The position numbers and the translations under genes are program-made. Positions 9,117 through 16,908 of a DNA stretch of 64,000 nucleotides are shown piece after piece. The notes under the pieces were generated by a model that saw only the letters and a list, made by a program, of their open reading frames with translations, was not told where the DNA came from and ran no database searches. Within the stretch, counting starts at the first letter, position 1, and each line of letters starts with the position of its first letter. The DNA lies in assembly GCA_001769275.1 (NCBI GenBank), contig MEOQ01000041.1, positions 22,755-86,754 on the forward strand, written 5' to 3'. This DNA comes from Bacteroidetes bacterium GWF2_43_63. Lineage in GTDB: Bacteria > Bacteroidota > Bacteroidia > Bacteroidales > DTU049.

Positions 9117-11486
9117 ATGCAATCGCCCTGGATTTCAAATACCTTTGCCGAAAATTCCATACAAGTGTTTTCACGATTAAAAAATTGGTGGCATCGAAGA
9201 AAAGAACTTCGCAAAAAACGGAAATGGTATGTCCGGGTTTTGCGATTCATTTTGTTTTCATTTCTTGCGTTCATTCTTTTTCTTTTTCTGATCAATATTA
9301 ATTTCCTGTGGCTGTTTGGTTCATCACCGCGCATTTCAGATATCAAGAATCCGCAGCAAAGCATCGCTTCAGAGGTTTACAGTTCGGATGGAAAAATGAT
9401 CGGACGTTTTTACCGCGAAAACAGAACGCCGGTTGAGTACAATGAACTCTCGCCACTGCTTGTGAAAACACTGGTAGCAACAGAAGATGAGCGTTACTAT
9501 TCTCACATGGGAATTGATTTTGTCGGATTGGTTTCTGCCTTCAAAGACTGGTTCTCGGGTGATTATCGCGGCGCCAGCACTATTTCGCAGCAGCTGGTGA
9601 AGAATATGTATAAATCAAGATCGGCCTATTCCAAAGGGCTGTGTGGAAGAATACCGTTTGTGCGCGTTGTAATCATGAAACTGAAAGAATGGATTGGTGC
9701 TTTTAAAATTGAAGTGTATTATTCCAAAGAAGAAGTCATTGCAATGTATCTGAATACTGTTGATTTCGGGAACAATACCTTCGGCATCAAAACGGCATCC
9801 AGAGTGTATTTCCAGACAACACCCGCAAAGCTGAAACCAGAGCAGATTGCTATGCTGGTGGGAATGCTGAAAGCACCAACAACCTACGGCCCGCTGAAGA
9901 ACCCGAAAAACTGCGCAAAACGCCGGAATGTTATTCTCGGCATTATGCAGAAGCGTCAGCTGATTTCGAAATCAGAAGCCGACTCGTTATCCGCTCTGCC
10001 ACTGGGTTTGAAATATAAAATTGAAGACGTGTCAGATGGAGCTGCTCCGTATTTCCGCAATGCAGTGGCCGCCTCAATCGACACATGGTGCCGCGCCAAC
10101 GGATACGATATTTACAGTTCCGGACTAAAAATTTATACCACCATCGATTCACGCATGCAGCAATACGCCGAAGAAGCAGTGAATAAACAAATGACTTTTC
10201 TGCAGCGCGAATTTGATAAACACTGGGGCAATGAAAATCCGTGGCGTGATATCAATTACAACGAAATTCCTGATTTCATTTACACCAATGCACTCGAATG
10301 TCCGCGCTACAAGCAGTTTCGAAAAGAAACCGGCAGTGAAGATTCCGCCATGGTGCTGATGAATCAGCCAATTGCCATGAAGATCTTTGATCCTAAACTC
10401 GGCGCAGTTGACACCGTGCTAAGTCCGATAGATTCAATAGAATACACAAAACGACTGCTCCACATCGGCTTTGTAGCCATCGAACCACAAAACCGTTATG
10501 TACGAGCATGGGTTGGCGACATCGATTACCAGTTTTTTAAATACGATCATGTAAGTCAGGCTGAGCGTCAGCCCGGATCAACTTTCAAGCTGTTTGTTTA
10601 CACCGCTGCCATCGCTGCAGGCATGGCCCCATGCGATACCCGGCGCGACCAATTTATCGAATGGAAATACAAGGAAAACGGAAAAGATATGGTCTGGCGC
10701 CCGCACAATGTGACTGGAAAACACTATGGAATTCCTGTTTCATTGCGCTTTGCTTTTGCACATTCCATCAACAGTATTGCGGTTGCGGTAGCGCGCGAAG
10801 TTGGGCTCGACAAAGTGATGGAATACGCATACCGCCTGGGAATCCGGAGTCAGCTCGAAAATGTTCCGTCCATGTGTCTGGGCTCCTCCGATGTGCGTTT
10901 GCTGGATCTGGTAAATTCATATGCAAGTATTATCGCCGACGGAATTTATGAACCACCCGTACTTGTTACCCGCATCGAAGACAGGGAAGGGAACACAGTT
11001 TGGGAATACAAACCAAACCGCAAACGCGCAGTTGATTATGAAACGGCTGTAATGATGCAGGAAATGCTGAAAGCCGGTATGAGAGAGCGCGGCAGTACAA
11101 CACAAGCATTGCGCAAATATGACCTTTTCCGCTACGGCACCGAATACGGAGGCAAAACCGGAACATCGTCGAATTTCAGTGATGGCTGGTTCGTTGGCGT
11201 ATCGCATAAACTCGTAGGCGGGGCCTGGGTTGGAGGCGAACAGCGCTGCATACATTTCCGCAATGGATTTGAGCTGGGCGAAGGCGGCTACTCTGCCCTG
11301 CCCGTGTTTGGAATCTTCATGCAAAAAGTAATGAAAGACGAATCGCTCAAAAAATACCGTGCAAAATTTCCTGAGCCAAAAAAGAAACTCACAAAACAAT
11401 TCGACTGCTGGACCTCGATTCCCGATTCGCTCATGGGCGATTCGGCCGATATGCGGGGTGTAGATTCATTGCTGAATGGCGGATGA
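9117..11486 (+). CDS. Penicillin-binding protein 1A-type (class A), glycosyltransferase and transpeptidase
   Basis: 789 residues: a very basic N-terminus (about 20-42), one transmembrane helix (about 43-66), a GT51 glycosyltransferase domain with TEDERYYSH (catalytic Glu123) and GASTISQQLVKN, and a transpeptidase domain with SxxK (Ser488-Lys491, PGSTFK), SxN (Ser550-Asn552) and KTG (Lys680-Gly682). It polymerises and cross-links peptidoglycan from the periplasmic face of the inner membrane. All key residues are present. The start is uncertain: a -7-like TACCTTTG at 9140-9147 lies inside the frame, so a GTG at 9165 is an alternative start. A hexanucleotide repeat begins just after the stop. 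Confidence 0.95.
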   Translation: MQSPWISNTFAENSIQVFSRLKNWWHRRKELRKKRKWYVRVLRFILFSFLAFILFLFLININFLWLFGSSPRISDIKNPQQSIASEVYSSDGKMIGRFYRENRTPVEYNELSPLLVKTLVATEDERYYSHMGIDFVGLVSAFKDWFSGDYRGASTISQQLVKNMYKSRSAYSKGLCGRIPFVRVVIMKLKEWIGAFKIEVYYSKEEVIAMYLNTVDFGNNTFGIKTASRVYFQTTPAKLKPEQIAMLVGMLKAPTTYGPLKNPKNCAKRRNVILGIMQKRQLISKSEADSLSALPLGLKYKIEDVSDGAAPYFRNAVAASIDTWCRANGYDIYSSGLKIYTTIDSRMQQYAEEAVNKQMTFLQREFDKHWGNENPWRDINYNEIPDFIYTNALECPRYKQFRKETGSEDSAMVLMNQPIAMKIFDPKLGAVDTVLSPIDSIEYTKRLLHIGFVAIEPQNRYVRAWVGDIDYQFFKYDHVSQAERQPGSTFKLFVYTAAIAAGMAPCDTRRDQFIEWKYKENGKDMVWRPHNVTGKHYGIPVSLRFAFAHSINSIAVAVAREVGLDKVMEYAYRLGIRSQLENVPSMCLGSSDVRLLDLVNSYASIIADGIYEPPVLVTRIEDREGNTVWEYKPNRKRAVDYETAVMMQEMLKAGMRERGSTTQALRKYDLFRYGTEYGGKTGTSSNFSDGWFVGVSHKLVGGAWVGGEQRCIHFRNGFELGEGGYSALPVFGIFMQKVMKDESLKKYRAKFPEPKKKLTKQFDCWTSIPDSLMGDSADMRGVDSLLNGG

Positions 11487-11492
11487 GAATTA

Positions 11493-11546
11493 GGTCAAGA
11501 TTAAGGTCAAGGTCAAGATCAAGGTTAAGATCAAGGTTAAGGTCAA
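11493..11546 (+). repeat. Hexanucleotide tandem repeat, 9 x GRTYAA
   Basis: Nine consecutive hexamers, each GGTCAA, GATTAA, GATCAA or GGTTAA, starting 6 bases after the PBP stop. Imperfect, with only purine and pyrimidine swaps at positions 2 and 4. Related short runs occur near 58526-58545. Confidence 0.85.
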
Positions 11547-11919
11547 GTGGGCGAAGCCTCAAATAAAGCTACAAAATACAAAACGCTCTGAAGGAGCTGC
11601 AGAATTTTGCCCGGGATGAAGTCCCGGGAATAATAAAAGATGCAAAGCTCAATCAGATAGCCCATAGGGCAAAATATAGAGGACACGCGTCAACGTAAAA
11701 CGTTGCAAGCAGGAGACGCGCGCCCAATGAGAGTCCTAAAGTTTTAAAGGTGAATATTTATCATCGCTAAAAAGTTTAGCGGTTTAATAAAAATTAAAAT
11801 TTATTTCATGTGGAGAATAATCGTATTCTTCAACGCATTTTTTTCAATAGTAACTTATCAGCAATCTAAAACGCACCCGAAAAATAATTCTTAACTTGCA
11901 TTGAATAAAGAAATAAATA
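11547..11919. other. Intergenic region with dispersed-repeat fragments
   Basis: No gene. It holds a short GCCCGGGATGAAGTCCCGGG inverted repeat (about 11610-11629), a CCCATAGGGC-like hairpin, the 46-bp repeat at 11684-11729, and a further small inverted repeat (GCTAAAAAGTTTAGC, about 11765). An imperfect -7-like sequence TAACTTGC lies about 30 bases before pirin. Confidence 0.5.
11684..11729 (+). repeat. 46-bp double-hairpin repeat, copy 1 of 3
   Basis: Identical over 46 bases to 59037-59082 and 63617-63662. It starts CACGCGTCAACGTAAAACGT and ends GACGCGCGCCCAATG. GCGTC pairs with GACGC and, inside it, AACGT pairs with ACGTT. Confidence 0.85.
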
Positions 11920-12795
11920 ATGGCAAAAAGAATAAATACACAAACAGTGCGCGGACAGCAGGCTGTTGACGGCGCAGGAGTTCATCTTCGCAGGGTTTTG
12001 GGATTACGCACGGTTACTGATTTTGATCCGTTTCTGATGCTCGATGGTTTTGATTCAACGAATCCGCAGGATTATATAAAAGGGTTTCCATGGCATCCGC
12101 ACAGAGGCATTGAGACAGTGACCTACCTCATTAAAGGTGAAATTGAACATGGTGACAGTCTTGGAAACAAAGGTGTAATCCGCGATCTGGAATGCCAATG
12201 GATGACCGCGGGTTCCGGCATTATTCATCAGGAAATGCCCATGGCTTCGGAGCGGATGCTCGGATGTCAGCTCTGGGTAAACCTTCCGGCGAAGGATAAA
12301 ATGTGTGATCCTGCATACAACGACATTCAGCAAAATGATGTTCCGAATGTTGCGGAAAAAAACGCCATTGTGCGCGTACTTTCCGGCTTGTACAAAGGAA
12401 CAGCGGGCGCACTGAAAAGTCATTATGTGAAAGTACAGTATCTCGATATCGCGCTGGAAGGAGGCTCCATATGGACTTATGCCGAAACACCAGACAATCA
12501 TACTTTGTTTTTGTATCTGATCGACGGCACACTGGCTGCCGATGAATCGCTTCAGAAATTTGAAGAAAAAGCATGTGCCATGCTGATGAAAGCTTCTACA
12601 AATTCAGCTGAACAGTTTTCCGAAGTTATAGTAAAAGCTGGTCCGGAAGGTGCGCGTTTTCTACTGATAGCAGCAGAACCGCTGCACGAGCCGATTGCAT
12701 GGGGTGGCCCCATCGTAATGAACACGCAGGAAGAACTAAACCAGGCTTTTGAAGAGCTGGACGAAGGGACGTTTATCAGGCATGCGCGAAGCTGA
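11920..12795 (+). CDS. Pirin family protein (bicupin)
   Basis: 291 residues, the usual length for pirins. The N-terminal cupin carries the metal-site motif PWHPHRGIETVTY with His59 and His61, and GSGIIHQE supplying His103 and Glu105, the four Fe ligands of the family. The C-terminal cupin (about 160-285) lacks them, as usual. Bacterial pirins are cytosolic Fe proteins; some have quercetinase activity and others act as regulatory partners. Which applies here cannot be told. Stands alone between a repeat region and a small membrane protein gene. Confidence 0.9.
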   Translation: MAKRINTQTVRGQQAVDGAGVHLRRVLGLRTVTDFDPFLMLDGFDSTNPQDYIKGFPWHPHRGIETVTYLIKGEIEHGDSLGNKGVIRDLECQWMTAGSGIIHQEMPMASERMLGCQLWVNLPAKDKMCDPAYNDIQQNDVPNVAEKNAIVRVLSGLYKGTAGALKSHYVKVQYLDIALEGGSIWTYAETPDNHTLFLYLIDGTLAADESLQKFEEKACAMLMKASTNSAEQFSEVIVKAGPEGARFLLIAAEPLHEPIAWGGPIVMNTQEELNQAFEELDEGTFIRHARS

Positions 12796-12821
12796 AACTT
12801 CGCACAGCTGCCAGTATAGAA

Positions 12822-12853
12822 TTGTGTCAGTCTGTAAAACTGTTTTATCTTTG
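12822..12853 (+). promoter_or_regulatory. Bacteroidota-type promoter for the 12893 gene
   Basis: TTG (12822-12824), 21 bases, then TATCTTTG (12846-12853); the start codon follows after 39 bases. Confidence 0.7.
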
Positions 12854-12892
12854 AATAAATATCCCGAAAACGAATCGGGAAAATAAACTGAA

Positions 12893-13282
12893 ATGGATAC
12901 TATTCAGATAGCGTTTCTGATTTTCGTGGTTGTCATCATTGGGGCCAGGTTGATTAATGACAGAGCAAACAGACAACTGGATTCCGATAAGCGGGCTGCA
13001 TTGTTCGATCTTTTTGCAAAAGGCAGAATTTTCATGTACATAGCGCTGGCAGGCATTGTTGTGATATTTGTTGTTAGCCTCAAATATGAATTACTGGACC
13101 CGATGGCCACATTTCTTATCTATGCAGCACTGCTATTCGTGTATGTGATTGTCACGAATTATATTGCATGGAAACGCCTGAAGAGCAATGATTATCCGGC
13201 TTCGTACATCCGGTCATATATTATTTCATCGGTAATTCGCATCGTTGGAATTGTGGTGTTTCTGGCGCTGATGATGATTTAA
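12893..13282 (+). CDS. Small integral membrane protein, unknown function
   Basis: 129 residues with four hydrophobic stretches: about 4-20 (IAFLIFVVVIIGARL), 44-62 (MYIALAGIVVIFVVSL), 70-90 and 107-127 (SSVIRIVGIVVFLALMMI). A polar, charged segment (about 22-40) follows the first. No recognised family or catalytic motif. It has its own promoter and is followed by a repeat region, so it appears to be a single-gene unit. Confidence 0.65.
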   Translation: MDTIQIAFLIFVVVIIGARLINDRANRQLDSDKRAALFDLFAKGRIFMYIALAGIVVIFVVSLKYELLDPMATFLIYAALLFVYVIVTNYIAWKRLKSNDYPASYIRSYIISSVIRIVGIVVFLALMMI

Positions 13283-13419
13283 GCTGCATTTGCAGTGTTG
13301 GTTTATTATTGAGACCTTCTCGAAAAATCAAATCAAACGAGTAAATTCATGCACGACCTTCAACATTCCGGAATGCAATGGACTTAACCGAGGCGAAATG
13401 GAAGAGTCGGATTGCTGAG

Positions 13420-13650
13420 TACATCCTTAGCAACGACGATCCCATATCCTCTCTGCGATCGGACGATGGAATATCGTTGCAGCCTGTCACAATATTCCAT
13501 CGTTCGGAGCTTTTGAGACGTCAAATAGAAATGTCTCTGCGCAGAATATGGAATCGTTGTGGCATCAGCAAAAACAACGGTTCCATGTCCTTTCGCTCCT
13601 ACGTCGCTTTCGGACGGTGGAATGTCGTTTTTGCTCAGACGTTTTGAAGA
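13420..13650 (-). repeat. Dispersed palindromic element (family A), degenerate copy
   Basis: Contains, in minus orientation, the family core (CTACGTCGCTTTCGGACGG at about 13600-13618) together with several ATTCCATCG / CGATGGAAT half-sites forming two nested imperfect palindromes. Ends are not sharp. The whole 13283-13671 gap holds no real gene. Confidence 0.6.
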
Positions 13651-13671
13651 TTTTCTGATTGAGGAAAAAAT

Positions 13672-14880
13672 TTATTTCATCTCAAACCGAAACACCGCAC
13701 AGTCATGCGATTCAAGCTTGCCTTGCAATAATTTGATTGTACTCAGATTTTTTCTGTTGAAAATATCGCGGCAATTGTGCGGAAACCAGATGTTGAGATC
13801 GCGCTGCACATCAAGTTTGTAGCTTGCTGTGGTGTTTTTTCTGTTCAGGATGCATATTGCTACATCGCCTTGCTGAAGCGGCTTTGAGATAACCAGTAAA
13901 CTGTCTTTTTCGAAAACAATTTCACCCTGCACGCCCAATGAATCCTGATCTATTGCGATGATTTCGTTGTTGAGAATAATATTTTTTGTTTGCTGATCTA
14001 AATTCCGGACATCGCAATTTAAAATAAGTGGTGCTGCAAGCATAGCCCAAAGCGCAAAGTGAGTGCGGTATTCCGTAAATGTGCATCCCTGAAAACGCGC
14101 ATCGGGTGATGACGATTTTCCTTTTCCCCACAATCCTACCATCAGCATATCCGGATCATTCCAGCCACCTGGGCCGGCATACTGTTCCAGCCCATGCTGC
14201 AACTCAAAAATATCCATGATGCCAGCAAGACCTGTATCGTGAGAATACCATGTGTCGCGCGAATCGTAGGTGGTGCGCCACAAGTGTCCTCCTGCAGCCC
14301 TTGCCCAGAGCCATGGTTGACGTTGGCCCCATTCGCAGATGGCATAAACGATCGGACGTCCTGTGGCTTTCAGCGCATCGCCCATGGTTTTGTACCGTTG
14401 AAAAGCTGTTACAACATCAGTGGGTGCATGGCAATAATCGTATTTCAAATAATCAATTCCCCACTCCGCGAAGGTCTGTGCGTCGATGGTTTCAAAATGC
14501 AGACTACCTGTAACACCGCCGCAGGTGCGGTCTGCAGCATCGGAATAGATGCCGAGTTTCAATCCCTTCGAATGTACATAATCAGATAAAGGCTTGATTC
14601 CATGCGGAAATCGGATGGGATCCGGAAAAAGCTTGTTGTGTGCGTCGCGCCCACCGACCCAGAAATCGTCGATGATGATGTACTGAAATCCCGCATCACG
14701 CATGCCGTTGGCAACCATCGAGTCAGCGATTTCGCGAATGATTTCATCGCTCACATTGGCTTCAACCAGATTCCAGCTGTTCCAACCCATTGGTGGTGTG
14801 AGGGCAATATCGCTGTTTTTCTGCGCTGAGACTGATAAAACGATGACAGCAATTAAAATGGAAAAAAATAATTGTCTCAT
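13672..14880 (-). CDS. Alpha-galactosidase, GH27 family
   Basis: 402 residues with signal peptide (MRQLFFSILIAVIVLSVSAQ), so periplasmic or secreted. The catalytic barrel starts TPPMGWNSWNLVEANVSD and carries IIIDDFW, the nucleophile motif YLKYDYC (Asp148) and an acid/base region SRDTWYS (Asp209), then GGWNDPDML; a C-terminal beta domain ends the protein (about 310-402). GH27 retaining enzymes release terminal alpha-linked galactose (some members act on N-acetylgalactosamine or arabinopyranose). No SusC/SusD genes are nearby, so it is not in a typical polysaccharide-utilisation locus. Alone on its strand; 22 bases separate it from the end of murA upstream. Confidence 0.9.
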   Translation of the reverse strand: MRQLFFSILIAVIVLSVSAQKNSDIALTPPMGWNSWNLVEANVSDEIIREIADSMVANGMRDAGFQYIIIDDFWVGGRDAHNKLFPDPIRFPHGIKPLSDYVHSKGLKLGIYSDAADRTCGGVTGSLHFETIDAQTFAEWGIDYLKYDYCHAPTDVVTAFQRYKTMGDALKATGRPIVYAICEWGQRQPWLWARAAGGHLWRTTYDSRDTWYSHDTGLAGIMDIFELQHGLEQYAGPGGWNDPDMLMVGLWGKGKSSSPDARFQGCTFTEYRTHFALWAMLAAPLILNCDVRNLDQQTKNIILNNEIIAIDQDSLGVQGEIVFEKDSLLVISKPLQQGDVAICILNRKNTTASYKLDVQRDLNIWFPHNCRDIFNRKNLSTIKLLQGKLESHDCAVFRFEMK

Positions 14881-14902
14881 ATAAAAAGGTTTTGTCAGAG
14901 AT

Positions 14903-16207
14903 TTAAATTCTTCGAATCTCCGCCCCCAAAGCCCTTAAGCGGCCATCGAAATTCTGATAGCCACGATCAATCTGTTCAATATTATGGATAACGCTTTTCC
15001 CTTTCGCCGACAACGCAGCAATCAGCAACGAAGCCCCTGCGCGGATATCCGGTGATGTCATCTCGATTCCGCGCAACTGTGTCTTACGCTCAAGGCCAAT
15101 AATGGTGGCTCTGTGCGGGTCACAAAGAATGATCTGAGCTCCCATGTCAATCAGTTTGTCAACGAAAAACAAGCGGCTTTCAAACATTTTCTGATGAATC
15201 AGTACACTGCCTTTGGCTTGTGTTGCAAGAACCAACACAACCGACAACAAGTCAGGCGTGAAGCCAGGCCAGGGTGCATCGGCAATGGTCATGATTGAAC
15301 CATCGCGGAAAGTCTCAACTTCATACACATCAATTGAAGGAACATGAAGGTCATCGCCCAATTGTTCAACGGGAATGCCGAGTCTTCTGAACACATCGGG
15401 GATTATTCCGAGATCTTTTACTGAAGCATTTTTAATTATAATATCGCTCTGTGTCATAGCTGCAAGGCCAATGAAAGAGCCAACTTCGATCATATCGGGT
15501 AATAAAACATGATCAGCTCCGCCAAGCTTTTCAACGCCATGAATAATAAGCAGGTTAGAGCCGATTCCTTCGATACTGGCTCCCATTCTCACAAGCATTT
15601 TGCATAGCTGTTGCAGGTAAGGCTCGCAGGCAGCATTGTAAATGGTTGTAGTGCCTTCTGCAAGAACGGCAGCCATCACAATATTGGCCGTTCCGGTTAC
15701 CGACGCTTCATCGAGCAGCATGAAAGTCCCTTTCAGACGGCCTTTCCGACGAGCGATATAAAACGTAGAATCATTATCTTCGAACGTGGCACCAAGTTTT
15801 TCAAGTCCAATAAAGTGCGTATCCATACGACGCCGGCCAATTTTATCACCACCCGGACGAGGGATTGCGCCAACACCGAATCGTGAAAGCATAGGGCCAA
15901 GAATCATAGCGGAACCCCGAAGAACACCGGCATTCTGACGAAATTCTTCAGTTTTCAGGTAATCAGTATGAACATCAGCAGCGGTAAATTCCCATGTTCC
16001 GGGAGCAGGATTATTCACATCAACGCCCAGAAAGCGCATCACATCAATAAGCTTATTCACATCTCTGATGTCAGGAACATTAGAAATGGTGACTTTTTCA
16101 TTTGTCAACAAAACAGCACAGATAACCTGCAATGCTTCGTTTTTGGCTCCCTGCGGAGTGATGGTCCCTGAAAGCCTGTTCCCGCCAATGATTTCAAAGC
16201 TGCTCAT
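14903..16207 (-). CDS. murA: UDP-N-acetylglucosamine 1-carboxyvinyltransferase
   Basis: 434 residues, full family length, with the two-fold EPSP-synthase-like inverted barrel. QGAKNEALQ carries the invariant Lys-Asn near residues 22-23. The catalytic loop reads RPGGDKIGRRRMDTH, with Asp121 where the enzyme usually has Cys (Cys115 in E. coli). It transfers enolpyruvate from PEP to UDP-GlcNAc in the first committed step of peptidoglycan synthesis. The Asp form is active in other bacteria and does not form the covalent adduct with fosfomycin. Cotranscribed with the DUF4290 gene 4 bases upstream. Confidence 0.95.
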   Translation of the reverse strand: MSSFEIIGGNRLSGTITPQGAKNEALQVICAVLLTNEKVTISNVPDIRDVNKLIDVMRFLGVDVNNPAPGTWEFTAADVHTDYLKTEEFRQNAGVLRGSAMILGPMLSRFGVGAIPRPGGDKIGRRRMDTHFIGLEKLGATFEDNDSTFYIARRKGRLKGTFMLLDEASVTGTANIVMAAVLAEGTTTIYNAACEPYLQQLCKMLVRMGASIEGIGSNLLIIHGVEKLGGADHVLLPDMIEVGSFIGLAAMTQSDIIIKNASVKDLGIIPDVFRRLGIPVEQLGDDLHVPSIDVYEVETFRDGSIMTIADAPWPGFTPDLLSVVLVLATQAKGSVLIHQKMFESRLFFVDKLIDMGAQIILCDPHRATIIGLERKTQLRGIEMTSPDIRAGASLLIAALSAKGKSVIHNIEQIDRGYQNFDGRLRALGAEIRRI

Positions 16208-16211
16208 GTGA

Positions 16212-16841
16212 CTATTTTAATTTCCGATACTTGTTTTTATTCTTTTTATTTTTTTGCTGACTCCAGGTTTTTGGTTGTGGCTTGTTGTTGAGGACAAATT
16301 CAGTAGTGTCCTGCAGTACATATCCGGGATCCAGCGCCAATTTTCCTCCTGAAAGAATATTCAGTTGCTCAATAATTATTTCATCTTTCACACTGTCTTT
16401 GTTCCAGGTCAGGTAGAGTTTTTTCATGGTATTGGCAATCAACCGCACCAGTTCTGTCTTCTCTTCTCCATCTTCCATTTCTACGGCTTTCTTCACCATT
16501 TTCTCAACGTATCGACCGTAAAATCGGAACCTGACTTCATAAGCAACTGTATAGTTCAGAATCTGGGGGACAACCTCTTTATTCGGCTCAGGAAGCGGGT
16601 ATGGAGAATCTACATCTAGCTGAAAATCGCTCATCACCATCAGGTGATCCCATAATTTGCGTTTGTAATCAGCCATGTCGCGGGGGCCCGTCTGAACAGT
16701 CATCATAGCCTGCACAATGGCATGGGCAGCCTTTGTCCGGGTTTGTTTGTCAGGCATGGTTTTAATGAATTCAATCATTTGTTTGACATACCTGCCATAT
16801 TCAGTAATTTCCAAATGTTCACGCTGAGTGTTGTACTCCAT
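16212..16841 (-). CDS. DUF4290 family protein
   Basis: 209 residues, MEYNTQREHLEITEYGRYVK start, two similar helical halves (about 10-75 and 95-150, each with GRYV..M....K) and a basic tail (QQKNKKNKNKYRKLK). This is the Bacteroidota DUF4290 family, typically found directly upstream of murA as here. No function is established; the arrangement suggests a link to cell-wall synthesis, and the basic tail could bind nucleic acid or membrane lipid. Confidence 0.85.
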   Translation of the reverse strand: MEYNTQREHLEITEYGRYVKQMIEFIKTMPDKQTRTKAAHAIVQAMMTVQTGPRDMADYKRKLWDHLMVMSDFQLDVDSPYPLPEPNKEVVPQILNYTVAYEVRFRFYGRYVEKMVKKAVEMEDGEEKTELVRLIANTMKKLYLTWNKDSVKDEIIIEQLNILSGGKLALDPGYVLQDTTEFVLNNKPQPKTWSQQKNKKNKNKYRKLK

Positions 16842-16861
16842 AAAGTGGATGTATTTGTTTA

Positions 16862-16891
16862 CAAATATCTGATTTTATTTCGACAATTCAA
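16862..16891 (-). promoter_or_regulatory. Promoter for DUF4290-murA
   Basis: Minus strand: TTG (16891-16889), 19 bases, GATATTTG (16869-16862), one mismatch from TAnnTTTG; start codon 20 bases on. Confidence 0.5.
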
Positions 16892-16908
16892 TGAAGAGTC
16901 GATTAGTT

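Noticed and set aside
13378..13822. Two short plus-strand open frames
   Set aside because: They consist of dispersed repeat sequence running into the antisense of the alpha-galactosidase gene.
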